Part shown: positions 1 through 5,888 of the stretch, piece by piece
Layout: each line of letters starts with the position of its first letter
Position numbering within the stretch: position 1 is the stretch's first letter
NCBI GenBank assembly: GCA_039819115.1
Contig: JBCBST010000137.1
Span: 1 to 8,092, forward strand
From: JBCBST01 sp039819115
GTDB lineage: Bacteria > Bacteroidota > Rhodothermia > Balneolales > Balneolaceae
Reading direction: 5' to 3'
DNA length: 8,092 bases
Program-made: the position numbers and the translations under genes
The notes under the pieces: model-generated
What the model was told of the DNA's origin: nothing
Databases searched by the model: none
What the model saw: only the letters and a program-made list of their open reading frames with translations

Positions 1-99
1 ACCAACCACGTAGACAGGTTGTTCTAGCTCCTGCCCGGCTTTTTGTACCGCTTTAAAAATCGCGTTATGATGTTCTGGAATGTGCTCAATCGCATGCAT
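1..99 (-). CDS. cca: CCA-adding tRNA nucleotidyltransferase, N-terminal fragment (cut by window edge)
   Basis: Reading leftward from an ATG at 99-97, 33 codons stay open to the window edge, and an in-frame stop (TAA) lies two codons upstream, so this ATG is the first possible start. The peptide begins MHAIEHIPEHHNAIF and ends QELEQPVYVVG. A helix followed by 'YVVG' at the edge is the hallmark N-terminus of class II CCA tRNA nucleotidyltransferase/poly(A) polymerase, where the next residues are normally a Gly and an Arg-Asp pair that open the catalytic head domain. Known role of the family: adding or repairing the 3' CCA of tRNAs in the cytoplasm. No good Shine-Dalgarno sequence is visible. 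It is divergent from the stress-protein pair across about 90 bp. The catalytic DxD and the HD domain lie outside the window, so the choice between CCA enzyme and poly(A) polymerase is family-level inference. Confidence 0.72.
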   Translation of the reverse strand, partial: MHAIEHIPEHHNAIFKAVQKAGQELEQPVYVVG

Positions 100-190
100 A
101 GAATGTTAAAGATAATGATGTTCCTTATTTCCTACATCAGATGGATTGTATCTAATTAAAAAAATCATTTTGTTCGATACTTGTAATTGA
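100..190. promoter_or_regulatory. Divergent intergenic region between cca and the first USP-like gene
   Basis: This AT-rich 91 bp gap must hold the promoters of both outward-facing genes. On the minus strand a TACAAT hexamer (150-145) resembles a -10 box, but no matching -35 is seen. On the plus strand there is an A-run and no convincing consensus. No Shine-Dalgarno sequence precedes either start. The call rests on the divergent layout rather than on motif strength. Confidence 0.35.
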
Positions 191-607
191 ATGCTTATGC
201 CACAGCCTCTGCCCCAGGAACGTTGGATGATAGCCACAAATGGAACTAAATATGCCAGCGACGCCGTATCCTATGCGGCAAAATTATATACCTTGTACTC
301 TAATAAACCACACGTCGTACTTATGATGGTGGTACAAACAGAGCAAGATCGGGAAGACGCAAAGTCGATACTGGAGATATCCAAGTACCTTTTTGAAGAT
401 ATTGCCGGTAAGGGATCGAATCTTCAACTGCTTCTTGAAGATGGGGAACCCGGAACAGCCATTGCCCGTGCTGCCGATCAGGGAAACATGGATCATGTTT
501 TTCTGGGTGGTTCTGATTTTCAATGGGATATAACAGAAGGCGACGGCGTACCAACAAGTAACATTGTACTCGACCGGATAAAGGGAACCGTTACGTTGGT
601 AAAATGA
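191..607 (+). CDS. Universal stress protein-like protein, tandem copy 1 (noncanonical)
   Basis: A 138-residue protein, about the size of a single UspA domain. Residues 11-19 (RWMIATNGT) match the first strand and loop of the fold, followed by the helix with YASDAV; the GEPG turn (85-88) and the strand HVFLGG (102-107) match the later core. Family members often bind ATP and act as small cytoplasmic dimers in stress physiology. Here the usual 'DGS' Asp is Asn (ATNGT), and the GxxGx(9)G(S/T) nucleotide loop is replaced by GGSDFQWD...EGD (106-118), with Ser-Asn (123-124) near the usual Gly-Ser. ATP binding is therefore uncertain. The start could be Met1 or Met3 (197); neither has a Shine-Dalgarno sequence. 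A paralogue follows 66 bp downstream. Assignment to the USP fold is fairly secure, but the function is not known. Confidence 0.8.
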   Translation: MLMPQPLPQERWMIATNGTKYASDAVSYAAKLYTLYSNKPHVVLMMVVQTEQDREDAKSILEISKYLFEDIAGKGSNLQLLLEDGEPGTAIARAADQGNMDHVFLGGSDFQWDITEGDGVPTSNIVLDRIKGTVTLVK

Positions 608-618
608 GCAACAATTTG

Positions 619-634
619 AAGAGCCGTTACTCTT
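619..634 (+). terminator. Small hairpin in the gap between the two USP-like genes
   Basis: AAGAG (619-623) pairs with CTCTT (630-634) around a CCGTTA loop, and the right arm runs into TT then CTCTC. The stem is only 5 bp and A/T-rich at one side, so it would be a weak terminator or a transcript-end stabiliser at best. It may well be chance. The two paralogues could still be co-transcribed through it. Confidence 0.2.
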
Positions 635-673
635 TTCTCTCATAAACCACGTCTTGTTAACAGCTAATCTACT

Positions 674-1075
674 ATGAGCGATACTAAACAATGGCTGATT
701 GCAACAAATGGCACTCAGTATGCAAGCGAAGCCGTAAAACACGCCGCTAAGTTATATGCGCATTACCCCGAAAAACCTGCGGTAGTTATACTCACAGTAA
801 TCGAGGATGACCCGTTATATGACGAGGCTCGGGCTGTTCTTGAAATGGCCAAATATTTATTTGAAGATGTGGCCGGAAGTTCTGCGCATGTAGAACTGAG
901 AACCGAAGTGGGATTACCGGGAGAAGTAATCTCCGACTTTGCTGCATCTGAAGAGGTCGATCAGGTGTTTATCGGAGGTGCTGACTTTAAATGGGATGTG
1001 AACGAAGGCGATACCGGTGGGGTCAGCAATTACATTGTGCATAAAATAAAGGGTACCATTACCATCATTAAATGA
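674..1075 (+). CDS. Universal stress protein-like protein, tandem copy 2 (noncanonical)
   Basis: A 133-residue paralogue of the preceding gene; an ungapped hand alignment gives about 61 identities in 129 positions. It keeps the same signature: QWLIATNGT (6-14) with Asn where the canonical fold has Asp, the KYLFEDVAG helix (60-68), the G-x-PGE turn (80-84), FIGGADFKWD (99-108), EGD (111-113), and Ser-Asn (118-119) before the closing IKGTITIIK strand. The shared departures from the standard ATP loop show a subfamily rather than decay of one copy. It is likely cytoplasmic. The ATG at 674 is the natural start because it aligns with the fold; no Shine-Dalgarno sequence precedes it. Its last codons form the left arm of a terminator hairpin. 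Role unknown; a homo- or hetero-dimer with copy 1 is plausible inference. Confidence 0.8.
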   Translation: MSDTKQWLIATNGTQYASEAVKHAAKLYAHYPEKPAVVILTVIEDDPLYDEARAVLEMAKYLFEDVAGSSAHVELRTEVGLPGEVISDFAASEEVDQVFIGGADFKWDVNEGDTGGVSNYIVHKIKGTITIIK

Positions 1076-1092
1076 TGCAGGCACCCTTTATT
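1045..1092. terminator. Nested bidirectional terminator between convergent genes
   Basis: A perfect 10 bp inverted repeat, AATAAAGGGT (1045-1054) and ACCCTTTATT (1083-1092), encloses a second hairpin, CATCAT/ATGATG (1063-1068 and 1072-1077), plus a CC/GG pairing (1056-1057 with 1080-1081). On the minus strand the outer stem continues as TTTATTTTAT, a good T-tract for the nucleotidyltransferase transcript. On the plus strand the tail is TTTATTCC, weaker. The left arm lies inside the final codons of the second USP-like gene and its stop codon sits in the inner stem. Position and symmetry fit a shared terminator. Confidence 0.65.
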
Positions 1093-1107
1093 CCTTCAAA
1101 TGGCAGA

Positions 1108-2115
1108 TTAACCAGGTAAGACGATATGGGAATGATCGCCTATATCTATTTTCCCCTTCAATCGCTCAACCCTGGTGAAGGCCCCTATTGTTGAGTCCTG
1201 TATTTCGGAGTTCACGATTTCAGCCGATTCCCTCACAATAGTATTCGAAAGCTTTGTACTAGTGATCTTAGCGCCCTCTTCAATACTCACTTTCGGACCT
1301 ATCGTGCAGTTTTCTAAGGTGACTCCGGGCCCAATAAAAACAGGCGGGATTATGGTTGTTCCGGGATAGGCGTGCCCGTTTTCGTTTTGTTGCTCTTTTT
1401 CTGTTATGATTCCGGTTGTTTCCAACCAGGCCGGTAATGTACCACAATCAAGCCATTCATCAACCGTCGCTACTTTAAAGCGCTGGCCTTCTTTGATCAT
1501 ATGATCCAGAGCCTCGGTCAGGAAATATTCACCTCCCGGACCTTTAATATCCTCATCCATCACTCGTTGAAGCTGGCGCTTCAGTTCCTTCCCATCTTTA
1601 AAGTAATACACTCCAATAATGGCCAGATCGGATATAAACTCCTGCGGTTTTTCAACAAAGCCTGTTATGGTCTCCCCCTCGTGAACGGCTACCCCAAATC
1701 GTGAGGGGTCATCGACCTGCTTTAACCAGATCACGCTATCTGCCTCTTCAATGTTAAATTTCTCCTTGCTATCAAACAGAGTATCCGCAAAGGAAACAAT
1801 CACTTCGCCATCAAGATCTTCGTTTGCACAGGCTACGGCGTGTGCTGTTCCCAATGCAACTTCCTGTACCCGGAATGTAGCTTTTACCTGATTGCGCGTA
1901 CTCATTGCCGCAAGCTCATCACGAATTGCTTGCCCAAAATCGGGCCCCAAAATGTACACTACCTCGGTAATCTCCCGGTCTAACGTCCTTATAAACGTCT
2001 CCAGTAAGCGTTCTACAATCATGGTGCCCGCAACAGGTAGCAGTGGTTTAGGTACTGTATGAGAATGCGGGCGGACACGTGTACCTCGTCCCGCCATTGG
2101 GATGATTAATTTCAT
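1108..2115 (-). CDS. Sugar-1-phosphate nucleotidyltransferase with hexapeptide-repeat tail (RmlA/GlmU-like)
   Basis: A 335-residue NDP-sugar pyrophosphorylase that makes a nucleotide sugar from a sugar 1-phosphate and an NTP, releasing pyrophosphate, in the cytoplasm. The N-terminal Rossmann-like domain opens with the signature PMAGRGTRVRP...PKPLLP (6-27). LGTAHAV (88-94) is the base-binding segment, and FADTLFD contains the likely metal-binding Asp111. EKP (155-157) contacts the sugar, GGEYFLTEAL (194-203) follows, and WLDCGT carries the second metal Asp223. From about 255 onward, short repeats (PPVFIGPGVTLENCTIGPKVSIEEGA) form a left-handed beta-helix. Length and order fit the long glucose-1-phosphate thymidylyl/uridylyltransferase group, but the sugar and base cannot be read from the sequence. 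There is no strong Shine-Dalgarno sequence. It is divergent from the membrane Mur ligase and convergent with the USP pair. Envelope or exopolysaccharide precursor supply is inference. Confidence 0.88.
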   Translation of the reverse strand: MKLIIPMAGRGTRVRPHSHTVPKPLLPVAGTMIVERLLETFIRTLDREITEVVYILGPDFGQAIRDELAAMSTRNQVKATFRVQEVALGTAHAVACANEDLDGEVIVSFADTLFDSKEKFNIEEADSVIWLKQVDDPSRFGVAVHEGETITGFVEKPQEFISDLAIIGVYYFKDGKELKRQLQRVMDEDIKGPGGEYFLTEALDHMIKEGQRFKVATVDEWLDCGTLPAWLETTGIITEKEQQNENGHAYPGTTIIPPVFIGPGVTLENCTIGPKVSIEEGAKITSTKLSNTIVRESAEIVNSEIQDSTIGAFTRVERLKGKIDIGDHSHIVLPG

Positions 2116-2235
2116 TATATTAAGCCTGGTTGTTATATAAGTTCTGAAAGCTGGTTTTGAATATAATGTGCTTACCGTTTACTTGCGTAACAGCAAGCTA
2201 TTATCTCATAATAATCACCATAAAATAATTCGTTT
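2116..2235. promoter_or_regulatory. Divergent intergenic region between the nucleotidyltransferase and Mur ligase-like genes
   Basis: A 120 bp AT-rich gap that must hold two outward promoters. On the plus strand a TATAAT hexamer (2162-2167) is a candidate -10 about 70 bp before the TTG start, though the expected -35 position is poor; TATTAT (2199-2204) is an alternative. A 5 bp inverted repeat CTTGC/GCAAG (2182-2186 and 2193-2197) lies between them. None of these is strong alone. Confidence 0.35.
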
Positions 2236-3915
2236 TTGGTCTGGTATATTTACGCAATCCACGCGTTAGCGATCCTATTCAGCTTTGTAATTGTTCGACA
2301 CTTTTGGTTCAGGCTGCGGTTTTTTATTCATGTATTTCAACAAGTAGGTTATAAATCTAACGAATACTGGAAATGGCTTAAGGCCCATTGGGAAGGCAGA
2401 GTGGTAACCGGGGTACTTGCGGCTATGAATGTTGTCATTTTCATCATCGTTTTTGTGATTCCTGAGTTTGAGGTACGCCTTACCACCACCTCCGTTGCTT
2501 TTGTCCTCCTGAGCCTTGGCACGATCTGGTTTATTCCAGTTGGTCGGTATAATCCAAAAAAAGTAAAAAAACCGCTCGTCTTTACGCCCAGAGTCAAACG
2601 GTTAATGATTCCATTTTGCCTGTTCAGTTTCACATTCCCTCTTCTGCTTACCTTAGCCGCCCTCCATGGACATATTCTCCCGCAATGGATAAAAGACCCG
2701 GGTCTGCTCGTATTTGATGCTGAATTTTTAGTGTTTGGATGGATTTTTGGCGCGGTATTGATCCCCTTTTTTATGTTTCCTGCGGCACTGTTGATGAAGC
2801 CTGTAGAATGGTATGTGCAAGAGGGATATAAGCGTCAGGCACGCAAAAAGCTTGCTTCTATGCCACATCTGAAAGTGATTGCGCTTACCGGCAGTTACGG
2901 TAAAACCAGCACTAAATTCATGGTTCGGGATTTGTTGAAAGAACGGTTCAATGTATGTACAACACCGGGCAGCTTTAATACCCCTATGGGCATTTGCAAG
3001 GTGATAAATAACGACCTGAATGCCAATCACCAGATTCTGATCCTTGAAATGGGAGCCCGCTATGCCGGTAATATCAAAGAGCTGTGTGATATTGCCCGTC
3101 CGGATATTTCTATTGTTACCAATGTTGGGTTCGCTCACCTGGAGACTTTTGGCACCCAGGATGTCATTGCTCATGAAAAGGGGGTAATTGTGGACAGCCT
3201 TCCTCCGGGAGGTGTCGCGATTTTAAACGCCGATGACCCTCGCGTTACCGTTATGAACGACGATCGCCCGGAACTTACCGTTATCCGGGTTGGTCTCGAA
3301 CAGGGCGATATCATAGGAAAAGACATTGAATACAATATTCGAGGAACCCGTTTTGATGCCGTCTTTGACGATGAAACCATCACGATTCAGACTCAACTCC
3401 TTGGAGCTCATAACGTTCATAATCTTCTACTTGCAGTAGCTGCAGCACGGCACTTGGGCATCAGGAACAGAACTATTGCTTTAGGTGCAGAAACCATAGA
3501 ACCCATCGAACACCGGCTTCAGCTTAAACAAGGTGAACGATATACGGTTATTGATGATGCCTTCAACTCCAATCCGGTAGGAGCAAAAAACGCAGTGGAG
3601 ATATTGGGTGCCTTTCAATCGGGCCAACGCATACTTATTACCCCGGGTATGGTCGAACTTGGTGATATCGAGTACGTCGAGAATAAAAAATTTGGTCAGG
3701 CCATTGCAGATGCAAAACTGGACTATGTATTCCTCGTGGGTGAAGAACGATCTAAACCTATTTTAGAGGGCATACAAATAAATGAAGAACAGCATACAGG
3801 TACAGTAAAAGTGGTGCATAGTCTCTTCGAGGCCAATGACGAGCTTCAGAAAATTGTGCAACCGGGTGATGTAGTGCTCTATGAAAATGATTTACCCGAC
3901 ATTTACAACGAGTGA
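2236..3915 (+). CDS. Membrane-anchored MurF-like Mur ligase
   Basis: A 559-residue protein. About 200 N-terminal residues form a membrane module with hydrophobic segments near 4-20, 56-76, 86-102, 123-143 and 166-188. A Mur ligase core follows: P-loop TGSYGKTS (218-225), PGSFNTPMG, EMGA (271-274), TNVGFAHLETFG (295-306), HEKG with the likely carbamylated Lys315, and LNADDP (330-335). The C-terminal ligase domain has EHRLQL, IDDAFNSNP (439-447, the MurF 'DDxYNANP' motif), PGMVELGD and a closing ENDLPDIY (550-557). Mur ligases join an amino acid or peptide to a carboxylate using ATP. The usual MurF N-terminal UDP-MurNAc-tripeptide domain is absent, so this may not be the housekeeping MurF, and its substrate is unknown. 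The start is TTG: an in-frame stop lies five codons upstream (2221) and the next Met is residue 64, after the first membrane segment. There is no clear Shine-Dalgarno sequence. Confidence 0.85.
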   Translation: MVWYIYAIHALAILFSFVIVRHFWFRLRFFIHVFQQVGYKSNEYWKWLKAHWEGRVVTGVLAAMNVVIFIIVFVIPEFEVRLTTTSVAFVLLSLGTIWFIPVGRYNPKKVKKPLVFTPRVKRLMIPFCLFSFTFPLLLTLAALHGHILPQWIKDPGLLVFDAEFLVFGWIFGAVLIPFFMFPAALLMKPVEWYVQEGYKRQARKKLASMPHLKVIALTGSYGKTSTKFMVRDLLKERFNVCTTPGSFNTPMGICKVINNDLNANHQILILEMGARYAGNIKELCDIARPDISIVTNVGFAHLETFGTQDVIAHEKGVIVDSLPPGGVAILNADDPRVTVMNDDRPELTVIRVGLEQGDIIGKDIEYNIRGTRFDAVFDDETITIQTQLLGAHNVHNLLLAVAAARHLGIRNRTIALGAETIEPIEHRLQLKQGERYTVIDDAFNSNPVGAKNAVEILGAFQSGQRILITPGMVELGDIEYVENKKFGQAIADAKLDYVFLVGEERSKPILEGIQINEEQHTGTVKVVHSLFEANDELQKIVQPGDVVLYENDLPDIYNE

Positions 3916-3922
3916 CACCACT

Positions 3923-3986
3923 TTAAGAAATTGTTAAGAAAAATTCCCATCTCCCCTTTCTTTCCGAGGAAATAATTCTATATTCG
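3923..3986 (+). promoter_or_regulatory. Candidate ppgK promoter region with 11-bp-phased direct repeat
   Basis: In the 116 bp gap before ppgK, TTAAGAAA occurs twice (3923-3930 and 3934-3941), offset by 11 bp or one helical turn, the spacing used by OmpR/PhoB-type regulators. Downstream, TATATTCG (3979-3986) differs by one base from the Bacteroidota -7 box TAnnTTTG. The repeat lies about 37 bp upstream of that box, further than a classical activator site. Both elements are short, so this is tentative. Confidence 0.27.
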
Positions 3987-4031
3987 GAGTCCCTGTTACT
4001 CACTCACTAGCGAATTGCGGATACTCAAAGG

Positions 4032-4790
4032 ATGGAAGTTCTAGGTATAGACATTGGGAGCTACGGCATAAAGGGCGCCGTGGTAAACACTTCTAAGGGA
4101 GAGATTATATCTGAGCGAATAAGCACAGATAAAATTGATGATACCCGTCCTCATAAACTCATCTCCAAGCTTCATAAGATTGTAAAGAAATTCGGCTGGA
4201 AAGGGCCCATTGGTTGTGCTTTTCCGGCCCCTACCAGCGATGGGATCATTGTCTCAGCAACACGGGTAGATGAAGCCTGGATAAGTGCCGACGCCGAACA
4301 CCTTTTTTCTGAAATTACCGGAAGTATAGTTTCCGTAATTAATGATACCGATGCCACAGGTCTGGCGGAGATGACATTTGGAGCGGGCCGCAAGCAGCGA
4401 GGTACTGTTATCGTATTAACGGTGGGCACAGGTATAGGGTCCTCTATTTTTAAAGACGGTATTCTTATCCCAAACACAGAGCTGGGTATTCTGGAAGTAA
4501 AAGGTATTTCGATAGAAGAACGCGCTTCCAATAAAGCCCGTAAAGAGGAAGGTATCCGAAGAAAGGCATGGGCTAAGCGAATCCAAATGTCGCTGGAGCA
4601 CTACGAACGTGCTTTTCACCCGGATATGTTCATATTGGGAGGTCAGATCAGCAAAAAGCCGGAGAAAACACTTCCCTTCATTAAGATCAAAACCCGGCTA
4701 AAGCCCGCCACTTTTATGAATGATGCCAGCATTGTGGGTGCGGCTTATTATGCGTCCAGTAAAATATCAGCCAAACAGATTGCCAGCTGA
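4032..4790 (+). CDS. ppgK: Polyphosphate glucokinase (ROK family)
   Basis: A 252-residue cytoplasmic ROK-family kinase that phosphorylates glucose to glucose 6-phosphate, using polyphosphate and often also ATP. The phosphate-1 motif is GIDIGSYGIKGAVV (5-18), the catalytic Asp lies in INDTDATGLAE (103-113; Asp105), the phosphate-2 motif is VLTVGTGIGSS (128-138), and PNTELG (147-152) precedes the stretch ERASNKARKEE typical of PPGK. HPDMFILGGQISKK (196-209) and NDASIVGAA (230-238) close the fold. Length matches actinobacterial PPGK (about 250-265). The residue after ELG is Ile153, where ROK sugar kinases and PPGKs commonly have His. The start ATG is preceded directly by AAAGG, too close to be a normal ribosome site. 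It has its own 116 bp leader and ends 2 bp from the convergent TPR gene. Confidence 0.9.
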   Translation: MEVLGIDIGSYGIKGAVVNTSKGEIISERISTDKIDDTRPHKLISKLHKIVKKFGWKGPIGCAFPAPTSDGIIVSATRVDEAWISADAEHLFSEITGSIVSVINDTDATGLAEMTFGAGRKQRGTVIVLTVGTGIGSSIFKDGILIPNTELGILEVKGISIEERASNKARKEEGIRRKAWAKRIQMSLEHYERAFHPDMFILGGQISKKPEKTLPFIKIKTRLKPATFMNDASIVGAAYYASSKISAKQIAS

Positions 4791-4792
4791 CA

Positions 4793-5842
4793 TTATTTCA
4801 ATCGCTTAAGCGCCTCTTTTGATTCTTTGTGCTTTTTATCCGATTTAAGGGCCAGCTTATAGGACTGTTTTGCTTCTTCAGGCTTATTTTGATGTTCCTG
4901 TATAGAGCCTAATCTATAATACGCCCAGGCCATAGTACCTGAACCATACCGCTCACCTTCATCAATAAACTTAGTTATTGCTTTCTCTCCTTCATCCAAA
5001 AACTGACCGGATTCACCCGCTAAACGACCAATCTGGTAATGCACCACGATGAGACTTGTATCTATCCGCTGAACCCTCTGATAGCTTTCATAGGCAGAAT
5101 CGTATTCGCTCATCCTCGCTAATGCGTTTCCCTTTTGTAAGTGAAGGCCGGCCAGGGTATCCCGTTTACCCAATTGCTGATCCATTACAGAAACCGCCTC
5201 TTCAAATTGTCCCCCATTATATAAAATGGCATATAGGCGATTAGCAATCTGAACCGAATCCATACCAGATTCAAGTGCTTGTTCATATACCGTTTTTGCT
5301 GCATCCGGCCCTTTATCATGATCCAGCACCCTGCCTTCAGCCAGTACTCCCTGAAAAGGATCAATTTCTGCAATGGCTTCTACTTGTTTATAGGCTTTAT
5401 CAGTTCCACCTCCCATAAATCCGGGAGCTTGCAGATAAAACTCAATCAGGCTGTTTCTGGCCTCTATATTTGCCGGGTCTATTTCTACCGATTTTTCATA
5501 GTTGGATAATGATTTTTTGGCCAGAAATGGCTGTCTCAGTTTAGACGAATTCTGGGCTTTCCTTCCATAACCATGTCCTAACCACAGGTAGTACTTCGAG
5601 CTATCCGGCTCCGTTTTTTTTGCTTTTTCTATCCAGGAAATAGCCTTGCTGAAATCATTATTCAGAAATGCAATTCGACCAAGATAAAATTGAGCCTCCG
5701 GACTGTCTTTTACCTCATCAAAATGCCGGGTCGCCCGTTCATAATCACCGTTATCAAACGCAGATTTACCTGAGTCAAAAGCCGACTGACTGTAAACAAA
5801 GAGTGGAAACATGAGCCCTAAAAAGAGGAAACCAAAACGCAT
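4793..5842 (-). CDS. Exported tetratricopeptide-repeat protein
   Basis: A 349-residue protein with a signal peptide: Arg2, a hydrophobic core to about residue 17, and a likely cleavage near VYSQ-S (16-20), so it should act in the periplasm. The mature part is a run of TPR helices: AFDNGDYERATRHF (28-41), AQFYLGRIAFLNNDFSKAISWIEKA (50-74), an LWLGHGYG stretch, YEKSVEIDPANIEARNSL (115-132), then repeats at about 230-262 and 306-345. The QAPGFMGGGTDKA segment (138-150) resembles a conserved insert (PGxxGG...KA) seen in a family of bacterial TPR proteins. TPRs mediate protein binding; no enzymatic motif is visible. A weak GGTAGG lies upstream of the ATG. It follows the MarR gene by 46 bp on the same strand, so it is probably in the same operon. 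Partner unknown. Confidence 0.85.
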   Translation of the reverse strand: MRFGFLFLGLMFPLFVYSQSAFDSGKSAFDNGDYERATRHFDEVKDSPEAQFYLGRIAFLNNDFSKAISWIEKAKKTEPDSSKYYLWLGHGYGRKAQNSSKLRQPFLAKKSLSNYEKSVEIDPANIEARNSLIEFYLQAPGFMGGGTDKAYKQVEAIAEIDPFQGVLAEGRVLDHDKGPDAAKTVYEQALESGMDSVQIANRLYAILYNGGQFEEAVSVMDQQLGKRDTLAGLHLQKGNALARMSEYDSAYESYQRVQRIDTSLIVVHYQIGRLAGESGQFLDEGEKAITKFIDEGERYGSGTMAWAYYRLGSIQEHQNKPEEAKQSYKLALKSDKKHKESKEALKRLK

Positions 5843-5888
5843 AATACCTACCTGTTTATTGTATACCGGGCAACTACGACTGCATACT

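Noticed and set aside
284..742. 152-codon open frame on the minus strand across the USP-like pair
   Set aside because: It lies antisense to two recognisable paralogues whose plus-frame proteins are conserved with each other. Its protein is Cys/Tyr-rich and low in complexity of fold signals, and it matches no family I recognise.
2182..2197. 5 bp inverted repeat CTTGC/GCAAG in the divergent gap
   Set aside because: It is too short to separate from chance, has no T-tail and no second copy; noted only inside the intergenic feature.
2728..3174. 148-codon open frame on the minus strand within the Mur ligase-like gene
   Set aside because: It is fully opposite the P-loop and EMGA coding region. Its translation shows no domain and is explained as a shadow frame.
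3998..4008. Short ACTC tandem repeat before ppgK
   Set aside because: Less than three units; too short to be a phase-variation tract or a regulatory repeat.
4172..4531. 119-codon open frame on the minus strand inside ppgK
   Set aside because: It is antisense to the catalytic core of ppgK; Ser/Pro/Ile-rich translation without motifs.
5279..5509. 76-codon plus-strand frame opposite the TPR gene
   Set aside because: It is the complement of a clear TPR coding region; Phe/Tyr/Cys-rich with no start signal.
5861..5866. GTATAC palindrome between the TPR and MarR genes
   Set aside because: A 6-base palindrome is expected by chance, with no extension or repeat that would suggest an operator.
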